From the NCBI GenBank assembly GCA_027486795.1, contig JAIXOI010000055.1:1-64000 (forward strand): a DNA stretch of 64,000 bases, in the 5' to 3' direction. This DNA is from Sphingobacteriales bacterium (GTDB lineage: Bacteria > Bacteroidota > Bacteroidia > Chitinophagales > CAIOSU01). Below the pieces are notes generated by a model. That model did not search any database, was not told the origin of the DNA, and was given only the letters and a program-made list of their open reading frames with translations. Both the position numbers and the translations under genes were made by a program. How positions within the stretch are numbered: position 1 is the first letter of the stretch; each line of letters begins with the position of its first letter. This document shows positions 35,683 through 44,140 of the stretch, piece by piece.

Positions 35683-35706
35683 AAAGGCACTCGGAAGGGT
35701 GCCTTT
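35683..35706 (+). terminator. Rho-independent terminator after the TPR gene
   Basis: AAAGGCAC (35683-35690) pairs with GTGCCTTT (35699-35706), with an 8-base loop, followed by more T. It lies 36 bases past the stop. Confidence 0.85.
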
Positions 35707-35800
35707 TTTACTTTAATGCCTTTTATCCATGCACCACGAACCATCGTCGACCGTCGACTGATAAATCCCGATGTTTGGCACCAAACTCAATTACCACCAA

Positions 35801-35911
35801 ATGACAAAATACAGAGAGTACTTATTACAAGGGTTGGCTATTGGCGCTGCCGATGTGGTGCCAGGGGTTTCGGGCGGAAACATTGCCTTTATTACTGTGC
35901 TTTTGGCTTAA
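35801..35911 (+). pseudogene. Truncated N-terminus of a DUF368 (PopT-type) membrane protein
   Basis: The ATG at 35801 opens a 36-codon frame: MTKYREYLLQGLAIGAADVV followed by PGVSGGNIAFITVLLA and a stop. G-A-A-D-V-V-P-G-V-S-G-G-N/T-I-A-F is the N-terminal signature of DUF368 proteins, which normally run to about 300 residues with several spans. Here the match ends at the stop. The last 20 bases are shared with the 3' end of the convergent DedA gene, so the rest of the gene has been lost. It is non-functional unless a piece lies elsewhere. Confidence 0.8.
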
Positions 35912-36545
35912 GGTATCTGCTCCTGAAATACTCGAGAAAGGGTGGAAGCACCGACAAAAAAATGATGCCGAATACAACCAGCGTAAAGTTTTTCTTAACT
36001 GCCGGCAAGTTGCCAAACAAATAGCCAATTATTAAAAAACCTGCAACCCATAAAAATGCACCGATAACATTATAAGAAAAGAAGCGGCCATATTTCATAG
36101 ATCCTATACCAGCCACAAATGGGGCAAACGTGCGAATAATAGGCATAAAGCGTGCAATAATAATGGTTTTGCCGCCATACTTCTCGTAAAAGGCCTCTGT
36201 TTTGAGTAAGTACTCTTTCTTAAGAAAACGATAATCTCGCTTAAAAACCTTAGGGCCTAAATAATTGCCGATGGAATAGTTAACTGCATCGCCCAAAACA
36301 GCGGCTATTAACATTACAACGAACAGTAGAAACAAATTCAAAGGGCTTCCATCAATAGCCGCTAATGCGCCGCATGCAAACAGTAATGAATCGCCAGGCA
36401 AAAATGGCATAACCACAAGCCCTGTTTCAATGAAAATGATCAGGAATAGGATGACATAAGTAAGTGTGCCATATGCCGCCACCCAATCATTGAGATGTAC
36501 ATCTAAGTGAAGGAAGAAGTCTAAAATTTCTTTTATAGATTCCAT
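35892..36545 (-). CDS. DedA family membrane protein
   Basis: A 217-residue inner-membrane protein from ATG 36545 (MESIKEILDFF). It has the DedA/SNARE-associated layout: several spans, the ETGLVVMPFLPGDSLLFACG segment, the GDAVNYSIGNYLGPKVF loop and the FMPIIRTFAPFVAGIGSM helix pair. DedA proteins flip undecaprenyl phosphate and help keep membrane potential. Its last 20 bases run into the truncated DUF368 frame on the other strand. The TTG at 36614 opens the frame but adds no family-like sequence. Confidence 0.92.
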   Translation of the reverse strand: MESIKEILDFFLHLDVHLNDWVAAYGTLTYVILFLIIFIETGLVVMPFLPGDSLLFACGALAAIDGSPLNLFLLFVVMLIAAVLGDAVNYSIGNYLGPKVFKRDYRFLKKEYLLKTEAFYEKYGGKTIIIARFMPIIRTFAPFVAGIGSMKYGRFFSYNVIGAFLWVAGFLIIGYLFGNLPAVKKNFTLVVFGIIFLSVLPPFLEYFRSRYLKPKAQ

Positions 36546-36753
36546 GCCGACAAAACTAACACGAATAGTTGCAAACTTATAGCGCCAATGATAATTAATG
36601 TAAAAGCAAGGCAAACACCGTTGTTGCTCATTACAACCGAAAACAGTAGCTTTAGCTTACTATTGGTTATTTACTGGTTCTTTTTTATGGAACATTCTTT
36701 GATTGTTGTTGTGTGTCATAATGTATTGAGTAACCCCCAAGAGTAGTGAGAGC

Positions 36754-37485
36754 ATGAGGCAGTTTGGGTTGATTGGTTACCCTTTGGGGCATTCGTTTTC
36801 GAAAGGGTATTTTACCCGCAAGTTTGAGCTGGAGGGCATTGCCAATGCCGTTTATGACAATTTTGAGATAGAAAATATCCAAGCGTTTCCGCAGTTGCTT
36901 CAAGCGCACCCTAACCTAAAGGGTTTGAACGTAACTATACCTTACAAACAATCCATTATTCCTTTTTTGGATGATATTGATTTCTCGGCGTTGATAATAC
37001 GTGCCGTAAACACGGTTAAGTTTACAAAAGGAAAAACCAAGGGTTATAATACCGATTACATTGGCTTTCGCGATTCGATAAGGCCCTTGCTTCAGCCCCA
37101 GCATACTAAAGCACTAGTGCTAGGTACTGGTGGTTCATCCAAAGCAGTGGTGTTTGCTTTAACCCAAATGGGCATTGAGGTGCAACAGGTTTCAAGAGAG
37201 CCAAAGGATGCGGAAATAGGGTATGCGGCTATAGATGCGAAAACAATACAAGCGTATACCATTATTGTAAATACTACCCCATTGGGTATGTATCCTAATA
37301 TTGAGGCTGCCCCCGAAATCCCTTACCAATACATCACCAGCCAGCATCTGCTTTTCGACTTGGTTTACAACCCGGCCGAAACGCTTTTTCTCCGAAAGGG
37401 TAAAGCACAAGGTGCTATTGTTAAAAACGGACAAGAAATGCTGGAGCTTCAAGCCGAAGCCGCTTGGAAAATTTGGAACGGTTAA
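36754..37485 (+). CDS. aroE: Shikimate dehydrogenase
   Basis: Reduces 3-dehydroshikimate with NADPH in the shikimate pathway. The 243 residues show the shikimate-binding GYPLGHSFSKGYF (S14, S16), the catalytic lysine K65 in NVTIPYKQ, the NTD of GYNTDYIGF, the NADP-binding GTGGSSKAV (shorter than the E. coli type) and the C-terminal GQEMLELQAEAAWKIW. Length and motifs are typical of the Bacteroidota form. Its stop overlaps by three bases with the convergent PorP-type gene. Confidence 0.95.
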   Translation: MRQFGLIGYPLGHSFSKGYFTRKFELEGIANAVYDNFEIENIQAFPQLLQAHPNLKGLNVTIPYKQSIIPFLDDIDFSALIIRAVNTVKFTKGKTKGYNTDYIGFRDSIRPLLQPQHTKALVLGTGGSSKAVVFALTQMGIEVQQVSREPKDAEIGYAAIDAKTIQAYTIIVNTTPLGMYPNIEAAPEIPYQYITSQHLLFDLVYNPAETLFLRKGKAQGAIVKNGQEMLELQAEAAWKIWNG

Positions 37486-38453
37486 TCAACCTTCCTCGAA
37501 TTTCTCTCTTGCTCTTTTGGCGCCAATTGCACTGTAAGGCTTACCTCAAAGTTGTGGTAGCGCAAAAAGGCATCTTGCTGGTTGCCGATGTAGTTGTAGG
37601 TGCCTTGAAAGCGGAACTTCTTTTTTAATTGAAACCCAGCCGTTGGGCTAAGAACTTGGTTGGCCGAGTAGCCAAAGCCCGCAAATAAAGCCTTATCATA
37701 GTCGGCCATAAAACCTATTGAAAACTGAGCTCTCTCGCCAAAACTCGTTGCATTGCTGTTGCTGCTGGCGGTGGCAAAATAGAGATATGGCTCTAGGTGT
37801 AGCTTTTCTATTAGCTCAATGTCATACGACAAATAGGCATTCATTACCGGACTGTAGTTGCCAATAAAATTGCCTCCAATACCACTGATACGGAAGTTGC
37901 CTAAATGCGATACCGATATGCCCGCATTCAGTTTTTTGTATTGGTACCAAGCACCTAGGCTAAAATCAAGGTGGTTGCTGCTGGCGCGGCCCGTTATGAT
38001 GGGGTCGTTGCCACTTATGGTGCCTTGCGTGTTGGCAAAAAACCTTCGGTAGGCCACGCCCGCTCCAAATTGCAAGCGGTGGTCATTGTTTATTTGCCAG
38101 CGGTAGGCATAATTGCCACCAGCGCTTAAGGTATAATACGTGCCAGCAACATTGGGTGCATTAAATACCACAAAGGCCCCCCAAGCGCCTTTTATAGTTG
38201 GGCAAGGCCTATCAAATGACCCATAGCCTACATTTAAAGGATTAATTGCACTGGCAGTTCCTGTAACTTTAAATAGCCCAGTCATGCTATGCAAGTGCAG
38301 GTTTAGCTTATCGCTGCTGCCAGCATAGGCTGGGTTGTATAGTAGTTGGTTTTGGGTATGCTGGGTAAGGTAGTAATAAAACGGGTATGTGCCCGCTTGG
38401 GCGGTAAAGGCAGCAAGGGTTATAAAGAGATGGATAATTAACTGACGCACCAT
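37482..38453 (-). CDS. PorP/SprF family outer-membrane protein (T9SS-associated)
   Basis: A 323-residue beta-barrel protein with a signal peptide ending in TAQAG. The start of the mature part, LTQHTQNQLLYNPAYAGSSD, is the PorP/SprF signature. The body is beta-rich with glycine and aromatic alternation, and the frame ends in a charged tail. These proteins partner T9SS; SprF-type members are needed for export of type B cargo. Two type B cargo genes lie about 14 kb away, but this one stands alone, convergent with aroE. ATG 38453 was taken over the TTG two codons upstream. Confidence 0.9.
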   Translation of the reverse strand: MVRQLIIHLFITLAAFTAQAGTYPFYYYLTQHTQNQLLYNPAYAGSSDKLNLHLHSMTGLFKVTGTASAINPLNVGYGSFDRPCPTIKGAWGAFVVFNAPNVAGTYYTLSAGGNYAYRWQINNDHRLQFGAGVAYRRFFANTQGTISGNDPIITGRASSNHLDFSLGAWYQYKKLNAGISVSHLGNFRISGIGGNFIGNYSPVMNAYLSYDIELIEKLHLEPYLYFATASSNSNATSFGERAQFSIGFMADYDKALFAGFGYSANQVLSPTAGFQLKKKFRFQGTYNYIGNQQDAFLRYHNFEVSLTVQLAPKEQERNSRKVD

Positions 38454-38532
38454 AATCAAATATAACGCTAGCCTGTTACAATTAACTTACTGGTTAGTAT
38501 TTATTATGAAGTAAAAAATCAGTGTCAAACCA

Positions 38533-40716
38533 CTAAGCCACTTGGCTGGCGGTGTTCAATACTTCTGCCGATTGAAACTCCTTTGTGCCCTTTTGTAGCA
38601 CCAAAATAGAAGGCAGCGACTCAATCTCTATGTTTTCTTGATGGAAGATCTCTTGCCAACGAGGAGCGGTAAGTAGCAACAGCTCGAACCGGGTTAAAAG
38701 CTTGGCATCCAAACCTTGCCCAGTTATTTTGGCAAAGTTATAACCTTGGTTGGCTATTTCGCGCTCCGCCTCCTGTTGTCCTGTATCCAATAAGAGCACT
38801 GTTACCGCACTGCCAAGTGATTGTGCCAGCAGGTGCGCATACCGCAAAAGGGGCAAATCGTTGTGGTCGTAGTAGCCTATTGCTATGCGGTTGGGCGAAA
38901 CCAAGTGATGATCGCTTAGTAATAGCACGTCGCAATCTACCTGGCCTAATACTTTCCGTATTTTAAGGCCCATGGGCTGCGCCCTGAACATGGTTTCGGC
39001 CCCGCCCATGAGCAATAACGAAGGCTGCAGGCGATGGTGTTGTTCCATTATTTCTTGGTCAATATCTTCATTGGCTCGGTATAAGGTGCTCACAGGCAAG
39101 TGCAGCTTTGCCGATTCTTGAAGGATATCGGCAAAACTTTCTTTTTCAAAAATATGGGCATCGGCGGGAGAGATATCGCTAATAGGGGATACGTGCAGTG
39201 CTGAGACATGGGCGCCTGTTTTTCCTGCTAAAGCATGGGCAAACCACAAAAGCTTTGCGCCCATACCTGGCCTACCGAATGATATCATGATGTTTTGCCC
39301 TAAGGCTGGTTTAGCTGTGAGGGGTTCTTCGCTCAAGGTAAAGCGGTCGACTAGGCTTAAGGCTGGGCCGGTCATAAAGGTGGTAAACAATGCCATAAAC
39401 ACCATCATAGTGAATATTTGCGGTCCGAGGATGCCCAAATCGTACCCGATGTTGAGCACCACCAATTCCATTAAACCCCTTGTGTTCATTAACACTCCTA
39501 TACTGAGGGAGTTGTGCCAGGTTTGCCCCAAAAAGCGAGCGGCCAGCGCACTACCGCCCAACTTGCCCGCCACCGCAACGGCTGTTACCCCTAGGCAGGT
39601 AAGCCAAAGACCAGTGGTGTTAAGCATGCCTATTTCGGTGCGTAGGCCGGTAAACACAAAAAACAGCGGCAGCAGCAACACCAAGGCCACGTCTTCTATC
39701 TTATCAGTTATTACCTTTTTAAAGCTAAAACTATCGGGCATGATTACGCCTGCCAAAAAAGCCCCGAAAAGGGCGTGGATGCCCACAATTTCTGAAACGT
39801 ATGCTGAGCCCAACAAGGTGAGGAAGATGATGGCAACTACCGGTTTATTAACGGTTTCTTTGCTTTCGCGGCCACTGGCTATACGCGCCAAAAGAGGCTT
39901 AATCACCCAAAACATAAATACTATAAAAGCCACCGATAGCCCAATGGTAACCACTGCAGGGGCCATGCCGCCAGCTTTTACCAAAGCTATTACGCCAGCT
40001 AGCAGGCACCAAGCCGTTACATCGTCGGCAGCGGCGCAGGTAAGCGCTAGGTTGCCCAACGGTGTGCGGGTAAGCCCTCGCTCTTGCACGATGCGTGCCA
40101 ACACAGGAAAAGCCGTAATACTCATGCTTATGCCCATAAACAGGGCAAATGCTACAAATGATATACCTGGCATGGCGAAGTTGTCGAATAGCCAGTAGCT
40201 TGCGGCTACACCAAGCGCAAAAGGTATTACTATACTGGCGTGGCTAATAATTATGGCTTCTTGGGCCTTGTTGCGGATGGATTTAGTATCGAGCTCCATA
40301 CCGATGACGAACATAAACAGCAAAAGCCCTATTTGGCTAAGAAACTGTAGGTTGCCCAACGAGTTGGCTGGAAACAAAAAGGCCATAGCATCGGGCCAGA
40401 CCCAGCCTAGCAACGATGGTCCTAGGGCAATGCCTGCCACAATTTCGCCTATTACGGCGGGTTGACCAATTTTGCGAAAAAGGGTACCCAGCACGCGGGC
40501 GGCCAATATAATGGTGATGATTTGTAATAAAAGTATGGCTAATGGATGGTGAAACTGGTCGGCTAGGTTGTTCCAAACGCCTTCATATACGTTTGTATTG
40601 GAGGGGGCTGTTGGCTGTATTGGGGACCTTGTTTTCGGCCCGTTGGATAGCATAAACCATATAAGGAGGCCAATAGCCCCCATTACAATGGTGTAAAACC
40701 ATCCGGTCTTTTTCAT
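38533..40716 (-). CDS. CPA2-type cation:proton antiporter with C-terminal cytoplasmic domain
   Basis: A 727-residue membrane protein. One N-terminal span is followed by about 12 spans (60-455) with the CPA2 motifs GEIVAGIALGPSLLGW and GAFLAGVIMP and the ion-site region TCAAADDVTAW with two adjacent aspartates. After about residue 470 comes a cytoplasmic region of about 250 residues, beginning GQNIMISFGRPGMGAKLLWF, that looks like a UspA-type fold. It probably exchanges K+ or Na+ for H+. No TrkA-N/KTN domain is evident, so it differs from KefB/KefC. Confidence 0.9.
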   Translation of the reverse strand: MKKTGWFYTIVMGAIGLLIWFMLSNGPKTRSPIQPTAPSNTNVYEGVWNNLADQFHHPLAILLLQIITIILAARVLGTLFRKIGQPAVIGEIVAGIALGPSLLGWVWPDAMAFLFPANSLGNLQFLSQIGLLLFMFVIGMELDTKSIRNKAQEAIIISHASIVIPFALGVAASYWLFDNFAMPGISFVAFALFMGISMSITAFPVLARIVQERGLTRTPLGNLALTCAAADDVTAWCLLAGVIALVKAGGMAPAVVTIGLSVAFIVFMFWVIKPLLARIASGRESKETVNKPVVAIIFLTLLGSAYVSEIVGIHALFGAFLAGVIMPDSFSFKKVITDKIEDVALVLLLPLFFVFTGLRTEIGMLNTTGLWLTCLGVTAVAVAGKLGGSALAARFLGQTWHNSLSIGVLMNTRGLMELVVLNIGYDLGILGPQIFTMMVFMALFTTFMTGPALSLVDRFTLSEEPLTAKPALGQNIMISFGRPGMGAKLLWFAHALAGKTGAHVSALHVSPISDISPADAHIFEKESFADILQESAKLHLPVSTLYRANEDIDQEIMEQHHRLQPSLLLMGGAETMFRAQPMGLKIRKVLGQVDCDVLLLSDHHLVSPNRIAIGYYDHNDLPLLRYAHLLAQSLGSAVTVLLLDTGQQEAEREIANQGYNFAKITGQGLDAKLLTRFELLLLTAPRWQEIFHQENIEIESLPSILVLQKGTKEFQSAEVLNTASQVA

Positions 40717-40743
40717 GCTGGTTGTTTGGTTATTCGGTCAGCA

Positions 40744-40751
40744 CAAAGATA
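40744..40751 (-). promoter_or_regulatory. -7 element for the antiporter gene
   Basis: The minus strand reads TATCTTTG, an exact match to TAnnTTTG, 28 bases before ATG 40716. The expected -33 region is AT-rich but lacks a clear TTTG. Confidence 0.45.
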
Positions 40752-40833
40752 GCGATTGCTCTTGGGTTTTTAAAGCTGAGAGATTGCCACTGCTTTTGTA
40801 AGCAATTAGAGCCCATTGCATTAATGGTTGTTT

Positions 40834-40890
40834 TTACTTCAACCGTTCCTTAATATCCAACCTATATTTCCTAGCAGTGTATTGTATAAT
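40834..40890 (-). pseudogene. Duplicated 3' end of hutU (fragment)
   Basis: On the minus strand this encodes [18 protein letters not shown] plus a stop. The true urocanase ends [19 protein letters not shown]. The DNA matches hutU positions 41539 onward with about seven differences in 57 bases. Only the tail exists here, so it is a remnant copy. It and the real hutU end flank the parDE genes as a direct repeat. Confidence 0.85.
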
Positions 40891-40914
40891 GAAACGACGC
40901 GCTGGATAAAATTG

Positions 40915-41220
40915 TTATTTAAAATGCATAGGTAAGTCCCTATTGCCATGCATTATCCTCACAATCCTTATCCGGTCTACCAGAATTCTATAAAATATAA
41001 CGTGTTGACCCTTGGGAAAGCTCCTTAAATCAACTTTTATTTCATTGCGCTCTCTGCCTATTTTAGGATTGATGGATAATTGATAAAAAGTTTCTAGAAG
41101 TTCGGTAAGATATTTTTCCGCTTGATCAAATCCAAACTCAAGATGCGTATAGTCTAAAATTTCCTCCAAATCCATATCAGCTTCCGCTGATAGTTCATAA
41201 ACTCGTTTTGAACTCATCAT
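40915..41220 (-). CDS. parE: ParE-type toxin
   Basis: A 101-residue RelE/ParE superfamily protein. It has the characteristic start YELSAEADMDLEEILDYTHL, a helix ending in LTELLETFYQLSINPKIG, and the strand FPKGQHVIFYRILVDRIRIVRIMHGNRDL. ParE toxins poison DNA gyrase; RelE relatives cut mRNA. The helical hairpin at the N-terminus points to ParE. The gene follows its antitoxin with five bases between them, the usual order. The pair is flanked by a 58-bp direct repeat of the hutU 3' end. Confidence 0.92.
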   Translation of the reverse strand: MMSSKRVYELSAEADMDLEEILDYTHLEFGFDQAEKYLTELLETFYQLSINPKIGRERNEIKVDLRSFPKGQHVIFYRILVDRIRIVRIMHGNRDLPMHFK

Positions 41221-41225
41221 GGAAG

Positions 41226-41453
41226 CTAAGACTTAGGGCGCTTTGCGTTTATTATATCTTCAACAGTTCGTGCGCTAGTAGCTCCAGCCCAGCCTTTTTC
41301 AATTTCAGCCTTTAAATCTTCAATTATTTTATGGCGATAAACCTCGTGAAGCCTTAATGCATCGCGCACCACTTCACTGGCATTCTGGAAGTCTCCATTT
41401 TGAACTTGCTCTGCAATGTATTTGGCTTGCTTTTCCGTGAAACTTATGTTCAT
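41226..41453 (-). CDS. parD: ParD-type antitoxin
   Basis: A 75-residue antitoxin of the CC2985 family. It has an N-terminal ribbon-helix-helix (MNISFTEKQAKYIAEQVQNG, then DFQNASEVVRDALRL) and a disordered, charged C-terminus that would bind the toxin. It precedes parE on the minus strand. Autoregulation through the RHH domain is expected from the family. A TATCTTTA box about 24 bases upstream may be the -7 element. Confidence 0.92.
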   Translation of the reverse strand: MNISFTEKQAKYIAEQVQNGDFQNASEVVRDALRLHEVYRHKIIEDLKAEIEKGWAGATSARTVEDIINAKRPKS

Positions 41454-41538
41454 AGTTAGAACTTTGTTTTAATTAAAGATACACCTATGTCCATAAATAG
41501 CCAAATTGGACATTTTGTTCCAATGGTGGCTATTAAAT

Positions 41539-43200
41539 TTACTTCAACCGTTCCTTAATATCTAACCTATGTTTCCTAGCGGTGTCTTGGGCAATATCAT
41601 AGCCCGCATCGGCATGGCGGATAACACCCATGGCTGGGTCGTTGTGCAGCACCCGTTTTAGGCGGCGCTCAGCATCGGCGGTGCCATCGGCCACTATCAC
41701 CATGCCCGCATGCAGCGAATAACCCATGCCCACCCCGCCACCGTGGTGGTAACTAACCCAACTGGCACCGCCAGCTGTGTTTATAAGGGCATTCAGTATC
41801 GGCCAGTCGGCAACGGCATCGCTGCCATCGAGCATCGCCTCCGTTTCGCGGTTGGGCGAGGCAACCGAGCCGGTATCCAAATGGTCGCGGCCAATTACTA
41901 TCGGGGCACTTACTTTGCCTTCGGCTACTAGTTTGTTAAATGCCAAACCTGCTATTTCCCTATCGCCCATGCCTAGCCAACAAATGCGCGCAGGCAGGCC
42001 TTGAAAGGCAATACGCTCCTTGGCCATATCAAGCCAGCGCAGCAGTCCTTTATCGGCAGGAAAAAGGCGTTTTAGCTCTTCATCGAGGGTGTAAATATCT
42101 TGTGGGTCGCCGCTTAAAGCCACAAAACGGAACGGGCCTTTGCCCTCGCAAAAAAGCGGACGTATATAAGTTGGCACAAACCCCGGGAAACCAAAAGCCT
42201 CCTTTAGTCCATGCGCCAATGCTTGCCCACGCAGGTTGTTGCCATAGTCGAAGGTAATGGCACCTCGTTTTTGCAATTCCAGCATTTGGCTCACTTGTTT
42301 TACCATCGTATCCAACGAGCGGTTATGGTATTCATTTGGGTTGCTTTCGCGTAGGGTTTTGGCTTCTGCCACCGACAATCCTTCGGGGAAATAGCCTACC
42401 ATTTCGTCGTGCGCACTGGTTTGGTCGGTAAGGGTATCGGGGGTTATGTTTCGGTCTATCAATCGTTGCAGCAAATCAACGGCATTGCACACCACGCCGA
42501 TCGATACGGCCTCATTGTTGGCTTTTGCCTCCAGCGCCCTATCTATGGCCGCATCAATATCGTGCGTCATTTCATCAATGTAGCGGGTTTCGAGGCGCTT
42601 TTCAATACGCCATTCTTCCATTTCGGCAGCCAAGCATACGCCCTCGTTCATGGTAATGGATAGCGGCTGGGCGCCGCCCATGCCGCCTAAGCCAGCAGTT
42701 ACATTTAGTTTGCCTTTTAGGCTGCCACCAAAATGCTTATTGGCCAGCGAAAGGTACGTTTCATAAGTACCTTGCACTATGCCTTGTGAACCGATATATA
42801 TCCAGCTACCAGCCGTCATTTGGCCATACATCATCAGGCCTTTAGCCTCCAACTCTCTAAAGTGCTCCCAATTGGCCCATTTGCCTACTAGGTTGCTATT
42901 GGCTATCAACACCCTTGGGGCATCTTTGTGGGTGGGTAATATACCCACTGGTTTGCCACTTTGCACCAATAAGGTCTCGTCTTCGTTTAGGTCTTTTAGG
43001 GCCTTTACAATCAAATCAAAGGCCTCCCAGTTTCGGGCAGCTTTGCCCGTGCCGCCATATACAATTAGGTCTTCTGGGCGCTCGGCCACTTCTGGGTCCA
43101 GGTTGTTCATTAGCATGCGCAGGGCAGCCTCCTGCACCCAGCCTTTACAAGTTAGTTGGGTTCCGGTAGGGGCTTTTAGGGTTTGATTTGAGGTATGCAT
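41539..43200 (-). CDS. hutU: Urocanate hydratase
   Basis: NAD+-dependent urocanase, the second enzyme of histidine degradation. From ATG 43200 ([20 protein letters not shown]) it has 553 residues, close to the family's 556. Intact family blocks are [18 protein letters not shown], the [11 protein letters not shown] dinucleotide site, [11 protein letters not shown], and the [16 protein letters not shown] segment. The open frame upstream to 43290 adds 30 residues without family likeness. hutH, hutI and formimidoyl-glutamate genes are absent from the window, so hutU is separated from the rest of the pathway. Its 3' end is duplicated behind parDE. Confidence 0.95.
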   Translation of the reverse strand: MHTSNQTLKAPTGTQLTCKGWVQEAALRMLMNNLDPEVAERPEDLIVYGGTGKAARNWEAFDLIVKALKDLNEDETLLVQSGKPVGILPTHKDAPRVLIANSNLVGKWANWEHFRELEAKGLMMYGQMTAGSWIYIGSQGIVQGTYETYLSLANKHFGGSLKGKLNVTAGLGGMGGAQPLSITMNEGVCLAAEMEEWRIEKRLETRYIDEMTHDIDAAIDRALEAKANNEAVSIGVVCNAVDLLQRLIDRNITPDTLTDQTSAHDEMVGYFPEGLSVAEAKTLRESNPNEYHNRSLDTMVKQVSQMLELQKRGAITFDYGNNLRGQALAHGLKEAFGFPGFVPTYIRPLFCEGKGPFRFVALSGDPQDIYTLDEELKRLFPADKGLLRWLDMAKERIAFQGLPARICWLGMGDREIAGLAFNKLVAEGKVSAPIVIGRDHLDTGSVASPNRETEAMLDGSDAVADWPILNALINTAGGASWVSYHHGGGVGMGYSLHAGMVIVADGTADAERRLKRVLHNDPAMGVIRHADAGYDIAQDTARKHRLDIKERLK

Positions 43201-43319
43201 TGTTGTGGTTGTTTTGCCAGTAGTATAAAGATAAGGGAAAGTGCTTAAGGGGGTAGCAAAAGTTAAATCCACTTTTCCTACTTGCTTCAATAATCATGGC
43301 TTAGGTTCTTAAATATGTT

Positions 43320-43327
43320 TAACTTTG
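43320..43327 (+). promoter_or_regulatory. -7 element for the FkbM gene
   Basis: TAACTTTG matches TAnnTTTG exactly, 22 bases before ATG 43350. No strong -33 box is at the expected distance. Confidence 0.45.
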
Positions 43328-43349
43328 GCGCAAACATAATTGACTCCCC

Positions 43350-44054
43350 ATGTTGCAATTCTTGAAGAGTATATTGCCAGCTAATCTAAAAAACAATCTA
43401 AAAGCTATTTTAATTGGCAACAACTGGTTAGAATCAACTTACTTTTCCCAGTTTGGGGAAGATGTGCTGATAAGAAGCTATTTTCCGAAAAGTAAACGAG
43501 ATGGCGTTTTTGTTGACGTAGGGGCATACCAGCCCGTTTCTTTATCTAACACCTATTACTTTTACTTAAAAGGTTGGCGTGGCATTAACGTAGAGCCCAA
43601 TCCTGTTGGTATTGCTGCATTCAATAAATATCGTCCGCTAGATATCAACTTACAAGTGGGCGTATCTGAAGTCCCAGGAACATTGAGCTACCACATGATT
43701 CCAGACAAGCCTTTTGAAAATACGTTTTCACAAAGCCAAGCTGACATCAGACACGAACCGGGCTTAAACGAGCAAGTAGTTGAATTGCCAGTTGATACAC
43801 TTGCCAATATATTAGACAAGCATTTGCCTAAAGGCAAATCCATCGACTTTTTCTCTATTGACGTGGAAGGTATAAACCTTGAGGTACTTCGCTCAAACAA
43901 TTGGGAAAAGTATCGGCCAAAATTGATAGTGGTTGAAAAACATCTTTCAGAAGAAGAACACAAAAACCAGGAACTACTTAAACTGATGGCAGAAAAAGGC
44001 TACAAACTGGACTATGATATTCTGCATAGTTATTTTTTGGTGGATGCGAGATAG
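43350..44054 (+). CDS. FkbM family methyltransferase
   Basis: A 234-residue SAM-dependent methyltransferase. The FkbM core begins at YFSQFGEDVLIRSYF, with the SAM-binding motif GVFVDVGAYQPVSLSNTYYF, the acidic loop NVEPNP, and the FFSIDVEGINLEVLRSNNW segment typical of the family. FkbM enzymes methylate hydroxyls on sugars or small molecules; the substrate is not evident. It stands alone between hutU and the collagen-like T9SS protein. Confidence 0.9.
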   Translation: MLQFLKSILPANLKNNLKAILIGNNWLESTYFSQFGEDVLIRSYFPKSKRDGVFVDVGAYQPVSLSNTYYFYLKGWRGINVEPNPVGIAAFNKYRPLDINLQVGVSEVPGTLSYHMIPDKPFENTFSQSQADIRHEPGLNEQVVELPVDTLANILDKHLPKGKSIDFFSIDVEGINLEVLRSNNWEKYRPKLIVVEKHLSEEEHKNQELLKLMAEKGYKLDYDILHSYFLVDAR

Positions 44055-44140
44055 TTTTCTTATTTAAATAAATATTCTTATTTTGGGTCTGGGAAGGCAA
44101 CGTTTAGGAAAAGAGATTTTTCAACCTAAACTTTATAAAA

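Noticed and set aside
35716-36024. 102-residue plus-strand frame over the DedA gene end
   Set aside because: It is in a different frame from the DUF368 remnant, antisense to DedA, and has no family features.
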